A stretch of 58,667 bases of DNA from Anaerocolumna jejuensis DSM 15929 (GTDB lineage: Bacteria; Bacillota; Clostridia; Lachnospirales; Lachnospiraceae), in the NCBI RefSeq assembly GCF_900142215.1, contig NZ_FRAC01000038.1, forward strand, positions 1 through 58,667. The letters run 5' to 3'. Positions 41,820 through 51,305 of the stretch are shown piece by piece. Below the pieces are notes generated by a model, which saw nothing but the letters and a program-made list of their open reading frames with translations, searched no databases and had not been told where the DNA came from. Positions within the stretch are counted from its first letter, which is position 1. Every line of letters starts with the position of its first letter. The position numbers and the translations under genes are program-made.

Positions 41820-42812
41820 CTATTTCACAGCTTTAATCCGGTAAAGTTCATCACTCTTAGGCGGCTCCAGAAACCTTCTTTCGTCCTGATTCCGTATTAT
41901 CCGGCCCATATCCTCTGTAAATCTTCCGATTACAGCGGCCGGTATGCCGTTGTCACAAAGCATATCTGCCAGTTCATTTCCTTTCCCGGTAACCAGCAGC
42001 AGGGAGCCTCCTGAGAGCAGCTGGTAGGGATTAATATCAAAGAATTCGCAGATTTCTATGGTTTCCTGCTTTATGGGAATCTTATTTAAGTCTGCTGTTA
42101 ATCCCAGTCCCGTACGTGCTCCAAGTTCCCACAGGGCACCAAAAATTCCGCCGTTGGATGCGTTGTGCATAAGCTTTACCTCAGCCTTTTCCGATAACAA
42201 TGCTTCCTTTTCTGTAGGTAAATAGCTGATGAACTGAACGGCATTCTGGATGAAATCATGATTGTACCTGGATGTAAGCTTCCTATTATGTTCTCTGGCA
42301 AGGATGGCAGTTCCTAAAAGGCCTGCCCACTTTGTCATTACAATCTCATCTCCGGGCAGGACGCCCGCGGTGGCGGTAGCCCTGCTGCGGCGTATCTTGC
42401 CAACTCCCGTGACAGTTATGACCGGCTGGTTCACAAAAGTGGTAATTTCGGTGTGTCCTCCCATTATCTCTATCCGGCAGGCTTCACAGGTCTTTTCTGT
42501 TTCCTTTATCATATTCTGCAGCATTGCTTCCGGTGACCCTTCCGGTAAGAGAACCGTCATCAGAATTCCAATAATTTCTCCTCCTGCTGCCGTAATATCA
42601 TTGGCAGCACTATGTACTGCAATATCGGAAGGCATGTCCTTTCCAAAGGTTATGGGGTTAGAGGTAAGCAGGACTCCTTCTTCCTCTTTTAAATTCAGCA
42701 TGCAGCAGTCCATTCCCACTCCCGGACCCCAGAGCACTTCTTCTCTTCTATGATTTATCTGCCTTAAAACAGAACGCTTCAATATCGGTTCCGATACTTT
42801 TCCAGCCTGCAT
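41820..42812 (-). CDS. AIR-synthase/HypE-like protein
   Basis: About 330-aa PurM-like ATP-binding protein. The N-terminal half has GPGVGMDCCML and PSDIAVHSAANDITAAGGEIIGI, the ADP-binding pattern, and EIMGGHTEIT; the C-terminal half has ASNGGIFGALWELG and LLSGGSLLLVTG. HypE homologues dehydrate carbamoylated Cys for [NiFe] hydrogenase, but the Cys tail (PRIC) of true HypE is absent and no hyp genes adjoin, so another AIRS-type reaction is likelier. The ATG at 42812 follows AAAGAGG. It stands alone downstream of a VanW terminator. Confidence 0.85.
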   Translation of the reverse strand: MQAGKVSEPILKRSVLRQINHRREEVLWGPGVGMDCCMLNLKEEEGVLLTSNPITFGKDMPSDIAVHSAANDITAAGGEIIGILMTVLLPEGSPEAMLQNMIKETEKTCEACRIEIMGGHTEITTFVNQPVITVTGVGKIRRSRATATAGVLPGDEIVMTKWAGLLGTAILAREHNRKLTSRYNHDFIQNAVQFISYLPTEKEALLSEKAEVKLMHNASNGGIFGALWELGARTGLGLTADLNKIPIKQETIEICEFFDINPYQLLSGGSLLLVTGKGNELADMLCDNGIPAAVIGRFTEDMGRIIRNQDERRFLEPPKSDELYRIKAVK

Positions 42813-42857
42813 GATAACCTCTTTCTTAGCATATATATTCCTTTTGATTGTGAAAAG

Positions 42858-42895
42858 GGGTTGCTGCATAACCAAATTCCGTTATGCAACAACCC
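42858..42895 (-). terminator. VanW gene terminator
   Basis: GGGTTGCTGCATAAC (42858-42872) pairs with GTTATGCAACAACCC (42881-42895) with one mismatch; CCTTTTCA follows on the minus strand. Confidence 0.85.
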
Positions 42896-42903
42896 ACACA
42901 GAC

Positions 42904-44517
42904 CTATAAGCCTGTATTTTCTTCCTGGGTACTGTCATTACTATTGTCTTCTGTGGTATTTCCTTTATTGTTTTCCTTGTTGTTTTCCTTGTTGTTCTCT
43001 TTGTTATTTTCTTTATTGGTATCTTTCTTATTGCCTGTTTTGTCCTCTTTACCGCCCTTATCATTTCCTGATATTGCAGGCACATCCCCAGGATCATCCG
43101 ATGTGATATCTCCCTTTCCCTTATCCGTCTTATCATCCGTTACATCTTTATCCGGTTTTTCTTCCTTTTTGGTACCGACGGTTACATATCTGGGAGAAGC
43201 GTTATAGACACTCCTGTTTACTCTGGTTCGGCTTACTTCCTGTCCATTCTCATACACGATCTTGTAAAGCTCTGCCACATATCCTGTATGAGCTGACTGG
43301 GTGGTATATACATAAGTCGGAGGCTGGTTGGGGTCCTTTGTTACCACATCTGCTCCCGGTTGTCTCTGACTTACGATTACGGTTTCAAATTTAACCTTCC
43401 TGCCCTTTGTATTTCTTTTCTCATGTCCCCATAAATTAAAGGTAATGGTTCTTCCATAAGTGGAAGCTTCGATTACGACAGGTGCATCGGTATTGTTCTT
43501 GAATCTTAAATTCTTCCAGGTTCCTGCAATAGCGGCATCCCTAGATAAATCCACATAGCTGATGGTCATGGAATGGTTGGCGCGCTCCACTACTTCCAGC
43601 TCTGATAACAGCACCGCATTGTACAGGGTAGTGGTTACCTGGCAGGCCCCGCCGCCGATGGAATCTACCAGCTTACCGTTAGAATATGCTCCTGCCTGGT
43701 AATAACCATTGGAGGTGGTAAAGGGTGCCAGTTTTTCATAGGCAGAAAAAACCTGTCCGGGGTATAATACTGTGTTATTAATAAGTCTTGCACCATTGGC
43801 AAGATTGGCTGCCCTGTCCGCTGTGGAGGTGGTAAAGGTTGTATGGAAGGTTCCCAACAAGGTATTACACTCCTCTACCATACTTCTGGTATACTTTGGA
43901 GCTACCTCCTTTACCTCTGCACTCAGACTGACATCTTCCCCTGACCAGTTATTTAAAACAGCATCCTTGATGGCTGCCACGGTAGTTTCCGTATCTACCT
44001 TCTGGCCAACAGTCTCGTCGGTGTAGACAAAGGCTCCGTTCTTTCTGGATACCGTTGCATTTGCCGCCTTTACATTATGTTTGGAAAGTCTTTTTGCGAA
44101 GGTTTTTAATTTTGGCTCATTTATGGAAAACTCCAAATGATATACGAGTTTATTTTCCTGGGTATCCTTTAAATCCTTATATTGCTTGATAAGATTACCT
44201 ACTTTGCCAATTTCCATGGCTTCCTCAATATAATTGTTCTTTTTGTCGGTAAAGCCTAAATCGCTTATTTTTACCTGCTCTTTTTCACCCTTTATATCTA
44301 CGGTAACAGTTCTTTGTTTTAGTGTATCCACATAATCAGCTACTGCTTTTGCTGCCTCATCCTTTGTCATTCCGCTGATATCTACCGCATCAATATATAC
44401 TCCTTTTGTTATTGCATTGTCTTCATCTGCGGCAAAAGCCTTTGTATAGCTGCCAGCGGATAATAGGAATAATGATAATAGGAACACTATTCTTATCATT
44501 CTCTTGCTTATACTCAT
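42904..44517 (-). CDS. VanW family cell-wall protein
   Basis: 537-aa exported protein. It has a signal peptide ending near KAFAAD (residue 30), two peptidoglycan-binding-like modules (about 35-230, GVYIDAVDISGMTKDEAAKAV) and the VanW domain (about 235-375), with YPGQVFSAYEKLAPFT and GGGACQVTTTLYNAVLLSELE. A short beta-rich segment and a highly charged tail follow. VanW proteins occur in vancomycin clusters and as housekeeping wall proteins; with no van genes around, this is the latter. The tail after about residue 450 is low-complexity, ending in KENN tandem repeats. GGAGGG precedes the start. Confidence 0.92.
   Translation of the reverse strand: MSISKRMIRIVFLLSLFLLSAGSYTKAFAADEDNAITKGVYIDAVDISGMTKDEAAKAVADYVDTLKQRTVTVDIKGEKEQVKISDLGFTDKKNNYIEEAMEIGKVGNLIKQYKDLKDTQENKLVYHLEFSINEPKLKTFAKRLSKHNVKAANATVSRKNGAFVYTDETVGQKVDTETTVAAIKDAVLNNWSGEDVSLSAEVKEVAPKYTRSMVEECNTLLGTFHTTFTTSTADRAANLANGARLINNTVLYPGQVFSAYEKLAPFTTSNGYYQAGAYSNGKLVDSIGGGACQVTTTLYNAVLLSELEVVERANHSMTISYVDLSRDAAIAGTWKNLRFKNNTDAPVVIEASTYGRTITFNLWGHEKRNTKGRKVKFETVIVSQRQPGADVVTKDPNQPPTYVYTTQSAHTGYVAELYKIVYENGQEVSRTRVNRSVYNASPRYVTVGTKKEEKPDKDVTDDKTDKGKGDITSDDPGDVPAISGNDKGGKEDKTGNKKDTNKENNKENNKENNKENNKGNTTEDNSNDSTQEENTGL
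42968..43015 (-). repeat. 12-bp tandem repeats inside the VanW tail
   Basis: Four 12-bp units near TTGTTTTCCTTG encode the four-residue repeat KENN (in NKENNKENNKENNKENN). Such in-frame repeats can change length by slippage without breaking the frame. Confidence 0.85.
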
Positions 44518-44613
44518 AATTACCCTCCTCTGCTAGCATAATTTATAACTTATTGATGATACTTATTATTTATAGTTATTTACTTATGTATAACTGTAAA
44601 CATCCGTACCTGT

Positions 44614-44718
44614 TTAGAAAAATACGTTAATTACCATGGGAGCTACCATAGCTAACACCAGAATAATTACGATTATGGTTGAAATCGTTTTCTTGACTTT
44701 ATTGCTGTTAAAGTTCAT
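44614..44718 (-). CDS. 34-aa single-pass membrane peptide
   Basis: Minus-strand reading MNFNSNKVKKTISTIIVIIL continues with a hydrophobic stretch ending MVAPMVINVFF. It is a basic N-terminus plus one membrane helix of about 22 residues. GAAAGGTG lies just before the ATG at 44718, and the gene sits in the gap between the exonuclease and VanW genes on the same strand, so it is plausible as a real gene. Its role is unknown; a membrane partner or regulator is a guess. Confidence 0.65.
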   Translation of the reverse strand: MNFNSNKVKKTISTIIVIILVLAMVAPMVINVFF

Positions 44719-44749
44719 CTTACACCTTTCCTTTCGATTATAGTATTAT

Positions 44750-45487
44750 TCAAAATACCTCATTTATTCTGCCTTTATTCAGGATAATTTTATCAATCAG
44801 TCTGGAAGCCTCGCTTCTTGTCAGCTCGTCTATCTGCTTCCTATACTCTATCTTATGATATTTTAATAAATCATTCAAGTAATTTTTTTGTCTCGCAGTA
44901 ATTGGCTGCTCCTTTTTCACTTTATAATTTAACGGAACTGGCATAAACAGCCCGCTATGCTCTGTAAAAAATTCATTGCAAAGATGTGCATAGACCACAG
45001 CCGTGGCTTTTGCATCGTGAGATGCCCTGTGAGCGCTTGCATTCACTACCTGATAGCGTTTGCAAAGATTTGTAAGGCTCTTGCTCTCATCCCCGGAAAT
45101 GGCTCCCCGGCTGATTTTCAAAGTATCAATCCCCTGTCTTTCAAACGGAATTCCAAGGCGGGCTGCACCAACCTTTAAGAAGCTATAGTCAAACAGGATG
45201 TTATGCCCCATCAGGATGTCTTCTCCGGCAAATTCTATAAACCGCGGTATCACTTCTACCTGATTCTCCGCCTCTTTCAGCAGGTCCTCCGTAATGCCGG
45301 TAAGCTGGATGATTTTCTCCGGCAAGGGCACCGGCGGCTTTATCAGCTCATTAAAATATTCTGTAATTTTTCCTTCCCTTACCTTGACTGCACCAATTTC
45401 TATTATGTAATCCTCTTCCGGAGAAAGTCCGGTAGTTTCAATGTCAAAGCAGACAAAGGAAGTTATTCTGTCACTTTTATTCGTCAT
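44750..45487 (-). CDS. DnaQ-like 3'-5' exonuclease
   Basis: About 245-aa DEDDh exonuclease. ExoI motif CFDIETTGLSPEED has Asp15 and Glu17, ExoII is MGHNILFDYSFL and ExoIII is NASAHRASHDAKATAVVYAHL, with the His and Asp of the DEDDh set. It resembles DNA polymerase III epsilon-type proofreading proteins, with a C-terminal extension of about 70 aa of the type seen in Clostridial homologues. The ATG at 45487 uses GGGAGG, which lies in the end of nth; the two genes overlap by 11 bases. Confidence 0.9.
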   Translation of the reverse strand: MTNKSDRITSFVCFDIETTGLSPEEDYIIEIGAVKVREGKITEYFNELIKPPVPLPEKIIQLTGITEDLLKEAENQVEVIPRFIEFAGEDILMGHNILFDYSFLKVGAARLGIPFERQGIDTLKISRGAISGDESKSLTNLCKRYQVVNASAHRASHDAKATAVVYAHLCNEFFTEHSGLFMPVPLNYKVKKEQPITARQKNYLNDLLKYHKIEYRKQIDELTRSEASRLIDKIILNKGRINEVF

Positions 45488-46139
45488 TCTTTCCCTCCCA
45501 TCTGCAAAGGTTAAAGAGAAAACAGTCCCTGCACTTTGGGCTTCTGGCAGTACAGATGCTTCTGCCATGGGCAATTATCTGAAGATTATACAAAATCCAA
45601 TGGTCCTTCGGCAGCACTTTCATTAAGTCGAACTCTATCTTTACCGGGTCCTCTTCCTTTGTAAACCCAAGCTTTCCGGATATCCTTTTTACATGGGTAT
45701 CCACCACAATACTGGGCTCATGATATACATTTCCCCTGATGACATTGGCGGTTTTTCTTCCCACTCCCGCCAGCTTTGTAAGAGCTTCAATATCCTTCGG
45801 AACAACTCCGCCATACTCTTTTACCAAAGTCTTTGTACACTCTATGATATTCTTTGCCTTGTTATGGTAAAAGCCCGTACTGTGAATGTCCTGCTCCAGC
45901 TCCTTTAAGTCTGCCGCTGCAAAGTCTTCCAGGGTCCTGTATTTTTTAAATAAATCCTCTGTAACCAGATTGACCCTCGCATCCGTGCACTGGGCACTGA
46001 GAATGGTTGCAATCAGAAGCTGCCAGGGTGTCTCATGATTTAAATAGCACTTATATTCCATCGTATAATGTTCATCCAGAAGGGAGAGCACTTGCCCGAC
46101 CCTCTCACGTTCGTTCTTCGTCAGCCTTTTAACAGCCAT
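45477..46139 (-). CDS. nth: Endonuclease III
   Basis: About 220-aa DNA glycosylase/AP lyase for oxidised pyrimidines. The helix-hairpin-helix LAGVGRKTANVI contains catalytic Lys129, and Asp147 is in VVDTHVKRISGKLG. The 4Fe-4S cluster ligands show the exact C-x6-C-x2-C-x5-C pattern in CTARSPKCRDCFLFNLC. Length equals the family norm (about 211 aa). The ATG at 46139 follows AAAGGAG. It overlaps the exonuclease gene, so both repair genes are coupled. Confidence 0.95.
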   Translation of the reverse strand: MAVKRLTKNERERVGQVLSLLDEHYTMEYKCYLNHETPWQLLIATILSAQCTDARVNLVTEDLFKKYRTLEDFAAADLKELEQDIHSTGFYHNKAKNIIECTKTLVKEYGGVVPKDIEALTKLAGVGRKTANVIRGNVYHEPSIVVDTHVKRISGKLGFTKEEDPVKIEFDLMKVLPKDHWILYNLQIIAHGRSICTARSPKCRDCFLFNLCRWEGKNDE

Positions 46140-46201
46140 ATTTGCTCCTTTCGTAAAATTAAATTTAATCATTGGATACTGTAAATTTGTCTGACTTTTT
46201 C

Positions 46202-47971
46202 CTATACCATCATTAAATCTACCGGTATCTGCCTTGCCTGTTTGTTAAGGGGATTACGGTTTTTGTAATCATATAGTATAAACTGCTCCTGCCCTACTGC
46301 CCGGCCTGAGACAGCCGTCTCATATACATTCAGGGGATAATGTTCCATATGGAGCATTCCCTTTATCTCCTCCGTACGGATATCTGCCTCTCCCAAATAT
46401 TTCTTAAGGCTGTCCTTATCCTTATAAAATTCCTGGTACCTGGCTTTATACCGGTCAAAATTCTCTGCAAAGGGCGGCCTGCTTTTCAGCTTCTCCCTGC
46501 AATACAGATCATGGACCATCAGATGCTTCAATGTTTGGGTTTCACCTGTGCTTTCACTGCCTGCTTTTTTCCCGATATACTGGTCAAAGAATCCCAGAAG
46601 GGCTTCATACCTTCCCATTCTGGAGGAATTTAAAAGAAAAAGGCCCTGTTCTTCATAATAATTCCCGAGCTCGAAAAAGAAGTCAAAAGGAGTAGCAAAA
46701 AAATGCATTAGGTATGCAAGGGAATATTCAAACTGCCCGCTGTTATAATACATTTCCGTCATACTCTCTACTTTTTTCAGGAGCAGTATCTCATCATAGC
46801 TGATCCATCTGGTATAAAGCACTTCATAAGGAGGCTCGTCCTGGTATACAATGCCCCATTTTTCCTTTTCTCCATGAAGGTAAGAGCCCTTCAGCACCTT
46901 CAGAAAGCCCAGCTGAAGCTGGTCCGGCTTCATGGAATAAACTTCGTTAAAGGAATCCCTGAAGGAGGTGTAATCCTCATAGGGAAGACCGGCTATCAGG
47001 TCCAGATGCACATGAATGTTCCTGCCCTCCTGTATCCGGAGGACCACCTCCCTGATCTTATCCAGGCTCATTTTCCGCCTTATGGCATCCAGGGTGGTTT
47101 CATTGGCAGACTGTACACCGATTTCCAGCTGAACGAGACCTTCTCTTAACGTATTTAAAAGGGCCAGCTCCTCTTCCCTTAATAATTCTCCCGCTATCTC
47201 GAAATGAAAATTTGTTACACCGTTATCATTTTCCTTTAAGAACTGCCAGATTTCCATCGCATGCTGATGGTTGCAGTTAAAGGTCCTGTCAACAAACTTC
47301 ACCTGAGGAACCTTATCCTTCAGAAAGACAGACAGCTCTTCCTTCACCTTCTTAAGGTCCCGGAAGCGTACCTTCCTATTTTCCGAGGAAAGGCAATAGC
47401 TGCAGGAGTAGGGACAGCCCCGCCCGGATTCATAATATATTATCTTATTCTGAAGGCTTGTAAGCTCCTCATAGGGAAAGGGTATGGCATCCATGTCCAT
47501 TTCCTTTCTCGGGGCTGTCCGATAGAGCCTGCCGTTTTCTTCCCGGCAGCAAAGCCCTCTGATGTCCTTTAATCCTTCTCTGTCTCCGGTATAAAAGTGC
47601 ATTAAATCCAGGAAGGTCTCTTCCCCTTCTCCGCATATGATCCCATCAATACAGGGAAGCTCTGTCAGAACCTCTTCCGGGTCATAGGAAACCTCCGGTC
47701 CTCCAAGCCACAGGCTGGTGCCTGGAAGCACCTTCTTTATTTCCCTGCTTATTTTTTTAATCATTCCCATGTTCCAGATATAGCAGGAAAAGCCTATAAA
47801 ATCCGGCTTACGTTTGTAGATATCTACCAGGATATCCTCCGTATACTGGTTAATGGTATACTCAGCCAGGGAAATACTTTCCTTGTAAGGAGCGGCATAA
47901 TTTCTTAAGCTTCGTATCGCCAGGTTAGAATGTATATATTTTGCGTTAATTCCTACTAATAAAATCTTCAC
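46202..47971 (-). CDS. B12-binding radical SAM protein (DUF4080)
   Basis: 589 aa. The N-terminal cobalamin-binding-like domain (1-130, MKILLVGINAKYIHSNLAIR; LWLGGPEVSYDPEEVL) is followed by the radical SAM core with cluster motif GRGCPYSCSYC (about residues 185-195) and IAGLPYEDYTSF. A DUF4080 C-terminal domain of about 200 aa follows. This family is widespread in Clostridia, and its substrate is unknown. It starts at a GTG preceded by GGGAGC. The nth and exonuclease genes follow on the same strand after 62 bases. Confidence 0.92.
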   Translation of the reverse strand: MKILLVGINAKYIHSNLAIRSLRNYAAPYKESISLAEYTINQYTEDILVDIYKRKPDFIGFSCYIWNMGMIKKISREIKKVLPGTSLWLGGPEVSYDPEEVLTELPCIDGIICGEGEETFLDLMHFYTGDREGLKDIRGLCCREENGRLYRTAPRKEMDMDAIPFPYEELTSLQNKIIYYESGRGCPYSCSYCLSSENRKVRFRDLKKVKEELSVFLKDKVPQVKFVDRTFNCNHQHAMEIWQFLKENDNGVTNFHFEIAGELLREEELALLNTLREGLVQLEIGVQSANETTLDAIRRKMSLDKIREVVLRIQEGRNIHVHLDLIAGLPYEDYTSFRDSFNEVYSMKPDQLQLGFLKVLKGSYLHGEKEKWGIVYQDEPPYEVLYTRWISYDEILLLKKVESMTEMYYNSGQFEYSLAYLMHFFATPFDFFFELGNYYEEQGLFLLNSSRMGRYEALLGFFDQYIGKKAGSESTGETQTLKHLMVHDLYCREKLKSRPPFAENFDRYKARYQEFYKDKDSLKKYLGEADIRTEEIKGMLHMEHYPLNVYETAVSGRAVGQEQFILYDYKNRNPLNKQARQIPVDLMMV

Positions 47972-47993
47972 GTTTAGCTCCCATAGGGTTAAT

Positions 47994-48037
47994 AAATAAG
48001 CATAAGCACACCGTTGTCCAGTGGCTTATGCTTATTT
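47994..48037 (-). terminator. Terminator after the CmpB-like gene
   Basis: AAATAAGCATAAGC (47994-48007) pairs with GCTTATGCTTATTT (48024-48037), a 14-bp perfect stem. Confidence 0.85.
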
Positions 48038-48132
48038 TAACACAAGTTTTTTGAAAAGAAAACCCGTTGGCCTAGGAAATGGGAGGAATTGTTACCGTTC
48101 AGTCCAGCTTCCGGACTATAAATGCCACCCGC

Positions 48133-48558
48133 TTATTCCACAATTTTACTATCACCTATCACATTTTGAAGATAATTATCCAGCCAGATTGCCGGAGCGG
48201 ACAGTAAGAACCATACCAGGCTAAAAAGAGGACATATCTGCCCCCAGGCGTTTAAGGGCTGGTTGGAGTAATCCCATACATTAAGATGCATCCACAGGTT
48301 AACGATCAGACCAGCCATTAGTTCCACTGCCGTTATAGCCAGAGAGGAGAGAAACATTCTCCCCGGAAGGGGAATTTCATGCTTGCATTTTTGATTGATG
48401 TAATCTATCAGCAAAAAGCAGACTCCGCCTGCTATCAGCATGGAGATATGGGAATATCCCCGGAACAGGGTTTCAATACCGCAGTAGGAAAAACCTCCTA
48501 CAAAGAAAAATAGAATATATTTCAGACTGTTACTGTTTATTTTGAGCATACTAATCAT
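48133..48558 (-). CDS. CmpB-like membrane protein (putative ABC permease type IV)
   Basis: About 141-aa integral membrane protein with four helices. GFSYCGIETLFRGYSHISML and NVWDYSNQPLNAWGQICPLF are the conserved phrases of the family annotated as ABC-transporter type IV (PF06541); despite the name no ATPase partner is known or visible here. The start is ATG 48558 (GAGG six bases upstream) or 48549. The 260 bp from its start to the tRNA pair contain no gene that I can see. Confidence 0.8.
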   Translation of the reverse strand: MISMLKINSNSLKYILFFFVGGFSYCGIETLFRGYSHISMLIAGGVCFLLIDYINQKCKHEIPLPGRMFLSSLAITAVELMAGLIVNLWMHLNVWDYSNQPLNAWGQICPLFSLVWFLLSAPAIWLDNYLQNVIGDSKIVE

Positions 48559-48824
48559 TCCTTTCCTCATAAAAATAAATTGATTTTAATCGGGTTAAAA
48601 ATTAGTATACTCCGTTATTTTTTTTGAAATCGAAAGTTCGCCCTATTCCATCACTTCCCTTTACAGCAGCTTCCAGAGCTTCTATTCTTTCTCTTTTCTA
48701 TAAAAATTTATCAAATTTGATTGATTACAGGAAACAACCGGGAAAATCCTGAGCAGACAGCTTCCCTTTACAAGAGCAATTCACCTGCAGTTGAATATTT
48801 AAACTGAAAAAAGGGCGTGAAAAA

Positions 48825-48895
48825 AGCGGGTGATGGGAATCGAACCCACGTATCTAGCTTGGAAGGCTAGTGTTCTACCATTGAACTACACCCGC
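48825..48895 (-). tRNA. tRNA-Gly (UCC)
   Basis: 71-nt cloverleaf on the minus strand. The acceptor stem is GCGGGTG/CACCCGC with discriminator T, the D-arm region is GTTCAATGGTAGAAC, the anticodon loop CTTCCAA has anticodon TCC, and the T-arm is GTGGGTTCGATTCCCAT. No CCA is encoded. Confidence 0.95.
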
Positions 48896-48947
48896 AAAAT
48901 ACTATGAAGTTGTCAGTCTTTCTTTCAAAATTAAAATTTCTGAAATA

Positions 48948-49033
48948 TGCCGGCGACCGGAATCGAACCGGTACGGGCGATTAAGCCCGCAGGATTTTAA
49001 GTCCTGTGCGTCTGCCAGTTCCGCCACGCCGGC
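48948..49033 (-). tRNA. tRNA-Leu (UAA)
   Basis: 86-nt class II tRNA on the minus strand with a long variable arm (CGGGCTTAATCGCCCGT). The acceptor stem is GCCGGCG/CGCCGGC plus A. The anticodon loop CTTAAAA carries TAA, and the T-arm GGTTCGATTCC is intact. CCA is not encoded. Confidence 0.95.
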
Positions 49034-49247
49034 ATCTGAAAGCTTTCTGACAAGGTTAGATTATAGCACAGTCAGTTTTACATTTCAAGAGGTTTTTGTA
49101 TTAATTTTAGAGAAAATTCGAATAATTCTTATCATTCCCTATAAGTCTATTTTAAGTTTTATCTTCTTATGGATGTAAAAAGGCTGGAACGTATAATATT
49201 TTTATATTTCCAGAAGGTAAAAACTTAATACTGCTTATAGGTTATCC

Positions 49248-51305
49248 TCAAGCCTGAATTCCAACGAAGTTTTTTATAATAAGGGAGGATACCGGAGGAA
49301 GAGTAAGCTTTAATATCCCTCCGTCGGTAAAGTACATCTCAGAGTCAATACAATGCCCCTCCGCCGTAGTCAGTATCAGCCTCGAAAGAGTATCCGTGTC
49401 TTTTATCCCTATCCTCCAGGCTTCAATATCCACTGCCATTGGGGCTTCCGTGTTATTTAGGGCTATAATAAATTTATCCTGCTTATTAAATCTTCCATAG
49501 CATAAATAGCCGTATCCCGTATGCAGCATAAGATGGGAACCGCTTTTAAGAGCTTCATAGGCTTTATGGATGCCGATAATATCCTTATGGAAGGCTATTA
49601 AATCCATATCCTCTCTTCCCCAGGGATAGCTCCTCCTGTTATCCGGATCGGTAAAGCCGCAAAGCCCTGCTTCATCTCCGTAATAGACCGTCGGGGCACC
49701 GGGCCAGGTCATCTGAACTGTCACTGCCTCTTTCAATACGCCTTTATTAATACCGCTCTCAGCCGCCTTGGGTCCAAGGGTAGCTGTTCTTCCTACTTTT
49801 TTGTTGGTTCTTGTAAGGAAGCGGGAATGGTCATGGTTGGAAAGCTCATTCATTGCCGTAAGCAGTGATGATGTCTGAAAGCTTGCCATGGCATTCTTCA
49901 TAAGTCCTTCAAAGGCCGCCCCGGAATTATAAAGGGATTCTTCATAGGAATCACTGTGCTTTTCCATTCCGGTCAAAAACCAGGTCAGAGGTTCCATAAA
50001 GGCGTCATAATTCATGACAGTATCCCATTCATCTCCCATGAGCCACTCTCTGGAATCCCCGTAATGCTCTGCCAATATCACAGCCTCCGGATTAGCCTCC
50101 TTCACAGACCTGCGGAAGTCCTTCCAGAATTTATGGTTAAACCCTCTGGTCAGCCCCAAGTCAGCAGCCACATCCAGGCGCCAGCCATCACAGTTATAGG
50201 GAGGGGATACCCATTTGGCACCAATGGCCAGGATTTCTTCCTGTAATTTCTCAGAACCCTCGTAATTCAGCTTCGGAAGGGTTTCATATCCCCACCAGCC
50301 GTCATAGCTTTTATTTTCCGGCCAGCCCTCTTCCCGGAAGTTAAAGTAATCCCTGTAAGGACTTATCTTATCCCAATAGGCTCCGACTGCGAAATCCTTT
50401 TCTCCCTCATAGATTCCTTCCCTGTCAAGCCACTTATGAAAGGAACCGCAATGGTTAAATACACCGTCTAAAATTACCTTCATGCCATTTTCATGGGCAA
50501 GTGCCACAAGCTTTGCAAACAGCTCATTGCTTTTCTCCAGGTTCACACGGCTTGTTACCCTTTTCTTATAACGGTATGCCTGGCGGTTGTCATATACTCC
50601 CTCCGGCATGGCTTCTTCGCAATCCTCTTCTATGACACCAAAATGAGGGTCTATATAATCATAATCCTGTGTATCATATTTATGGTTGGAAGGAGAAACA
50701 AAGATGGGATTCAGATACAGTACCTCCACTCCCAGGTCTTTCAGATATCCAAGCTTCTGCATGATACCTGCCAAATCTCCTCCGTAAAATTCGCGGATTC
50801 CAACAGCGGACGGATACTGGTACCAGTCCTCTGCCTTCTTCACATAATCTCCGACATAGAAATACTCCCTGTTCTCCACATCGTTTGAGGCATCTCCATT
50901 GCAGAAACGGTCCACATATATCTGGTAAATCACCGCTCCCTTAGCCCATTCCGGTGTCTGAAAACCAGGGGTAATATTAAAAAAGAACTTATCCTGAGGC
51001 TTGTCAACTGCTCCTGCTTTTGTATAATAACAGACGCTCTCTCCGTCCTCTATTTCAAAATAATACCTTACCGGCTGGTCCGTGAGCTTAATCATACCTT
51101 CATAATAATCGAAATAATCCTCTTCCTCCGCTCGCTCCATTCGGATTACTTCTGTTTCTTCCGCTCCTGTGAAAGGATGAAGGTTTACCCTTAAGCTGCC
51201 TTTCCCAGTCCTTAAGCGGATTTTTACAGTTTCAAATTCCCTGGGTTCAGCAGGTATTCTGTAATCTTTCGTTCCGTCACTGTATAGTGCACCTTTATTT
51301 ATCAT
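49248..51305 (-). CDS. GH13 cyclomaltodextrinase/neopullulanase-like enzyme
   Basis: 685-aa cytosolic alpha-glucanase. An N-terminal CBM34-like domain (1-115) precedes the GH13 barrel. Conserved regions are DGVFNHCG (I), GWRLDVAADL with the nucleophile Asp (II), ILAEHYGD with the acid/base Glu (III) and ELSNHDHSR (IV). FCNGDASNDVENREY and YDTQDYDYIDPHFG are typical of the neopullulanase subfamily. There is no signal peptide, so it acts on imported maltodextrin or cyclodextrin. The start has only a weak GAG ribosome site. Confidence 0.9.
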   Translation of the reverse strand: MINKGALYSDGTKDYRIPAEPREFETVKIRLRTGKGSLRVNLHPFTGAEETEVIRMERAEEEDYFDYYEGMIKLTDQPVRYYFEIEDGESVCYYTKAGAVDKPQDKFFFNITPGFQTPEWAKGAVIYQIYVDRFCNGDASNDVENREYFYVGDYVKKAEDWYQYPSAVGIREFYGGDLAGIMQKLGYLKDLGVEVLYLNPIFVSPSNHKYDTQDYDYIDPHFGVIEEDCEEAMPEGVYDNRQAYRYKKRVTSRVNLEKSNELFAKLVALAHENGMKVILDGVFNHCGSFHKWLDREGIYEGEKDFAVGAYWDKISPYRDYFNFREEGWPENKSYDGWWGYETLPKLNYEGSEKLQEEILAIGAKWVSPPYNCDGWRLDVAADLGLTRGFNHKFWKDFRRSVKEANPEAVILAEHYGDSREWLMGDEWDTVMNYDAFMEPLTWFLTGMEKHSDSYEESLYNSGAAFEGLMKNAMASFQTSSLLTAMNELSNHDHSRFLTRTNKKVGRTATLGPKAAESGINKGVLKEAVTVQMTWPGAPTVYYGDEAGLCGFTDPDNRRSYPWGREDMDLIAFHKDIIGIHKAYEALKSGSHLMLHTGYGYLCYGRFNKQDKFIIALNNTEAPMAVDIEAWRIGIKDTDTLSRLILTTAEGHCIDSEMYFTDGGILKLTLPPVSSLIIKNFVGIQA

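Noticed and set aside
41820..42812. HypE of a [NiFe]-hydrogenase maturation cluster
   Set aside because: The C-terminal carbamoylated Cys motif and all other hyp genes are missing; kept only as AIR-synthase-like.
42968..43015. Regular short repeats resembling a CRISPR-like array
   Set aside because: Units are 12 bp, contiguous and in frame within the VanW gene; no spacers and no cas genes.
42904..44517. Vancomycin-resistance determinant
   Set aside because: VanW-domain proteins are common housekeeping proteins in Clostridia; no vanR/S/H/A/X-type genes are near.
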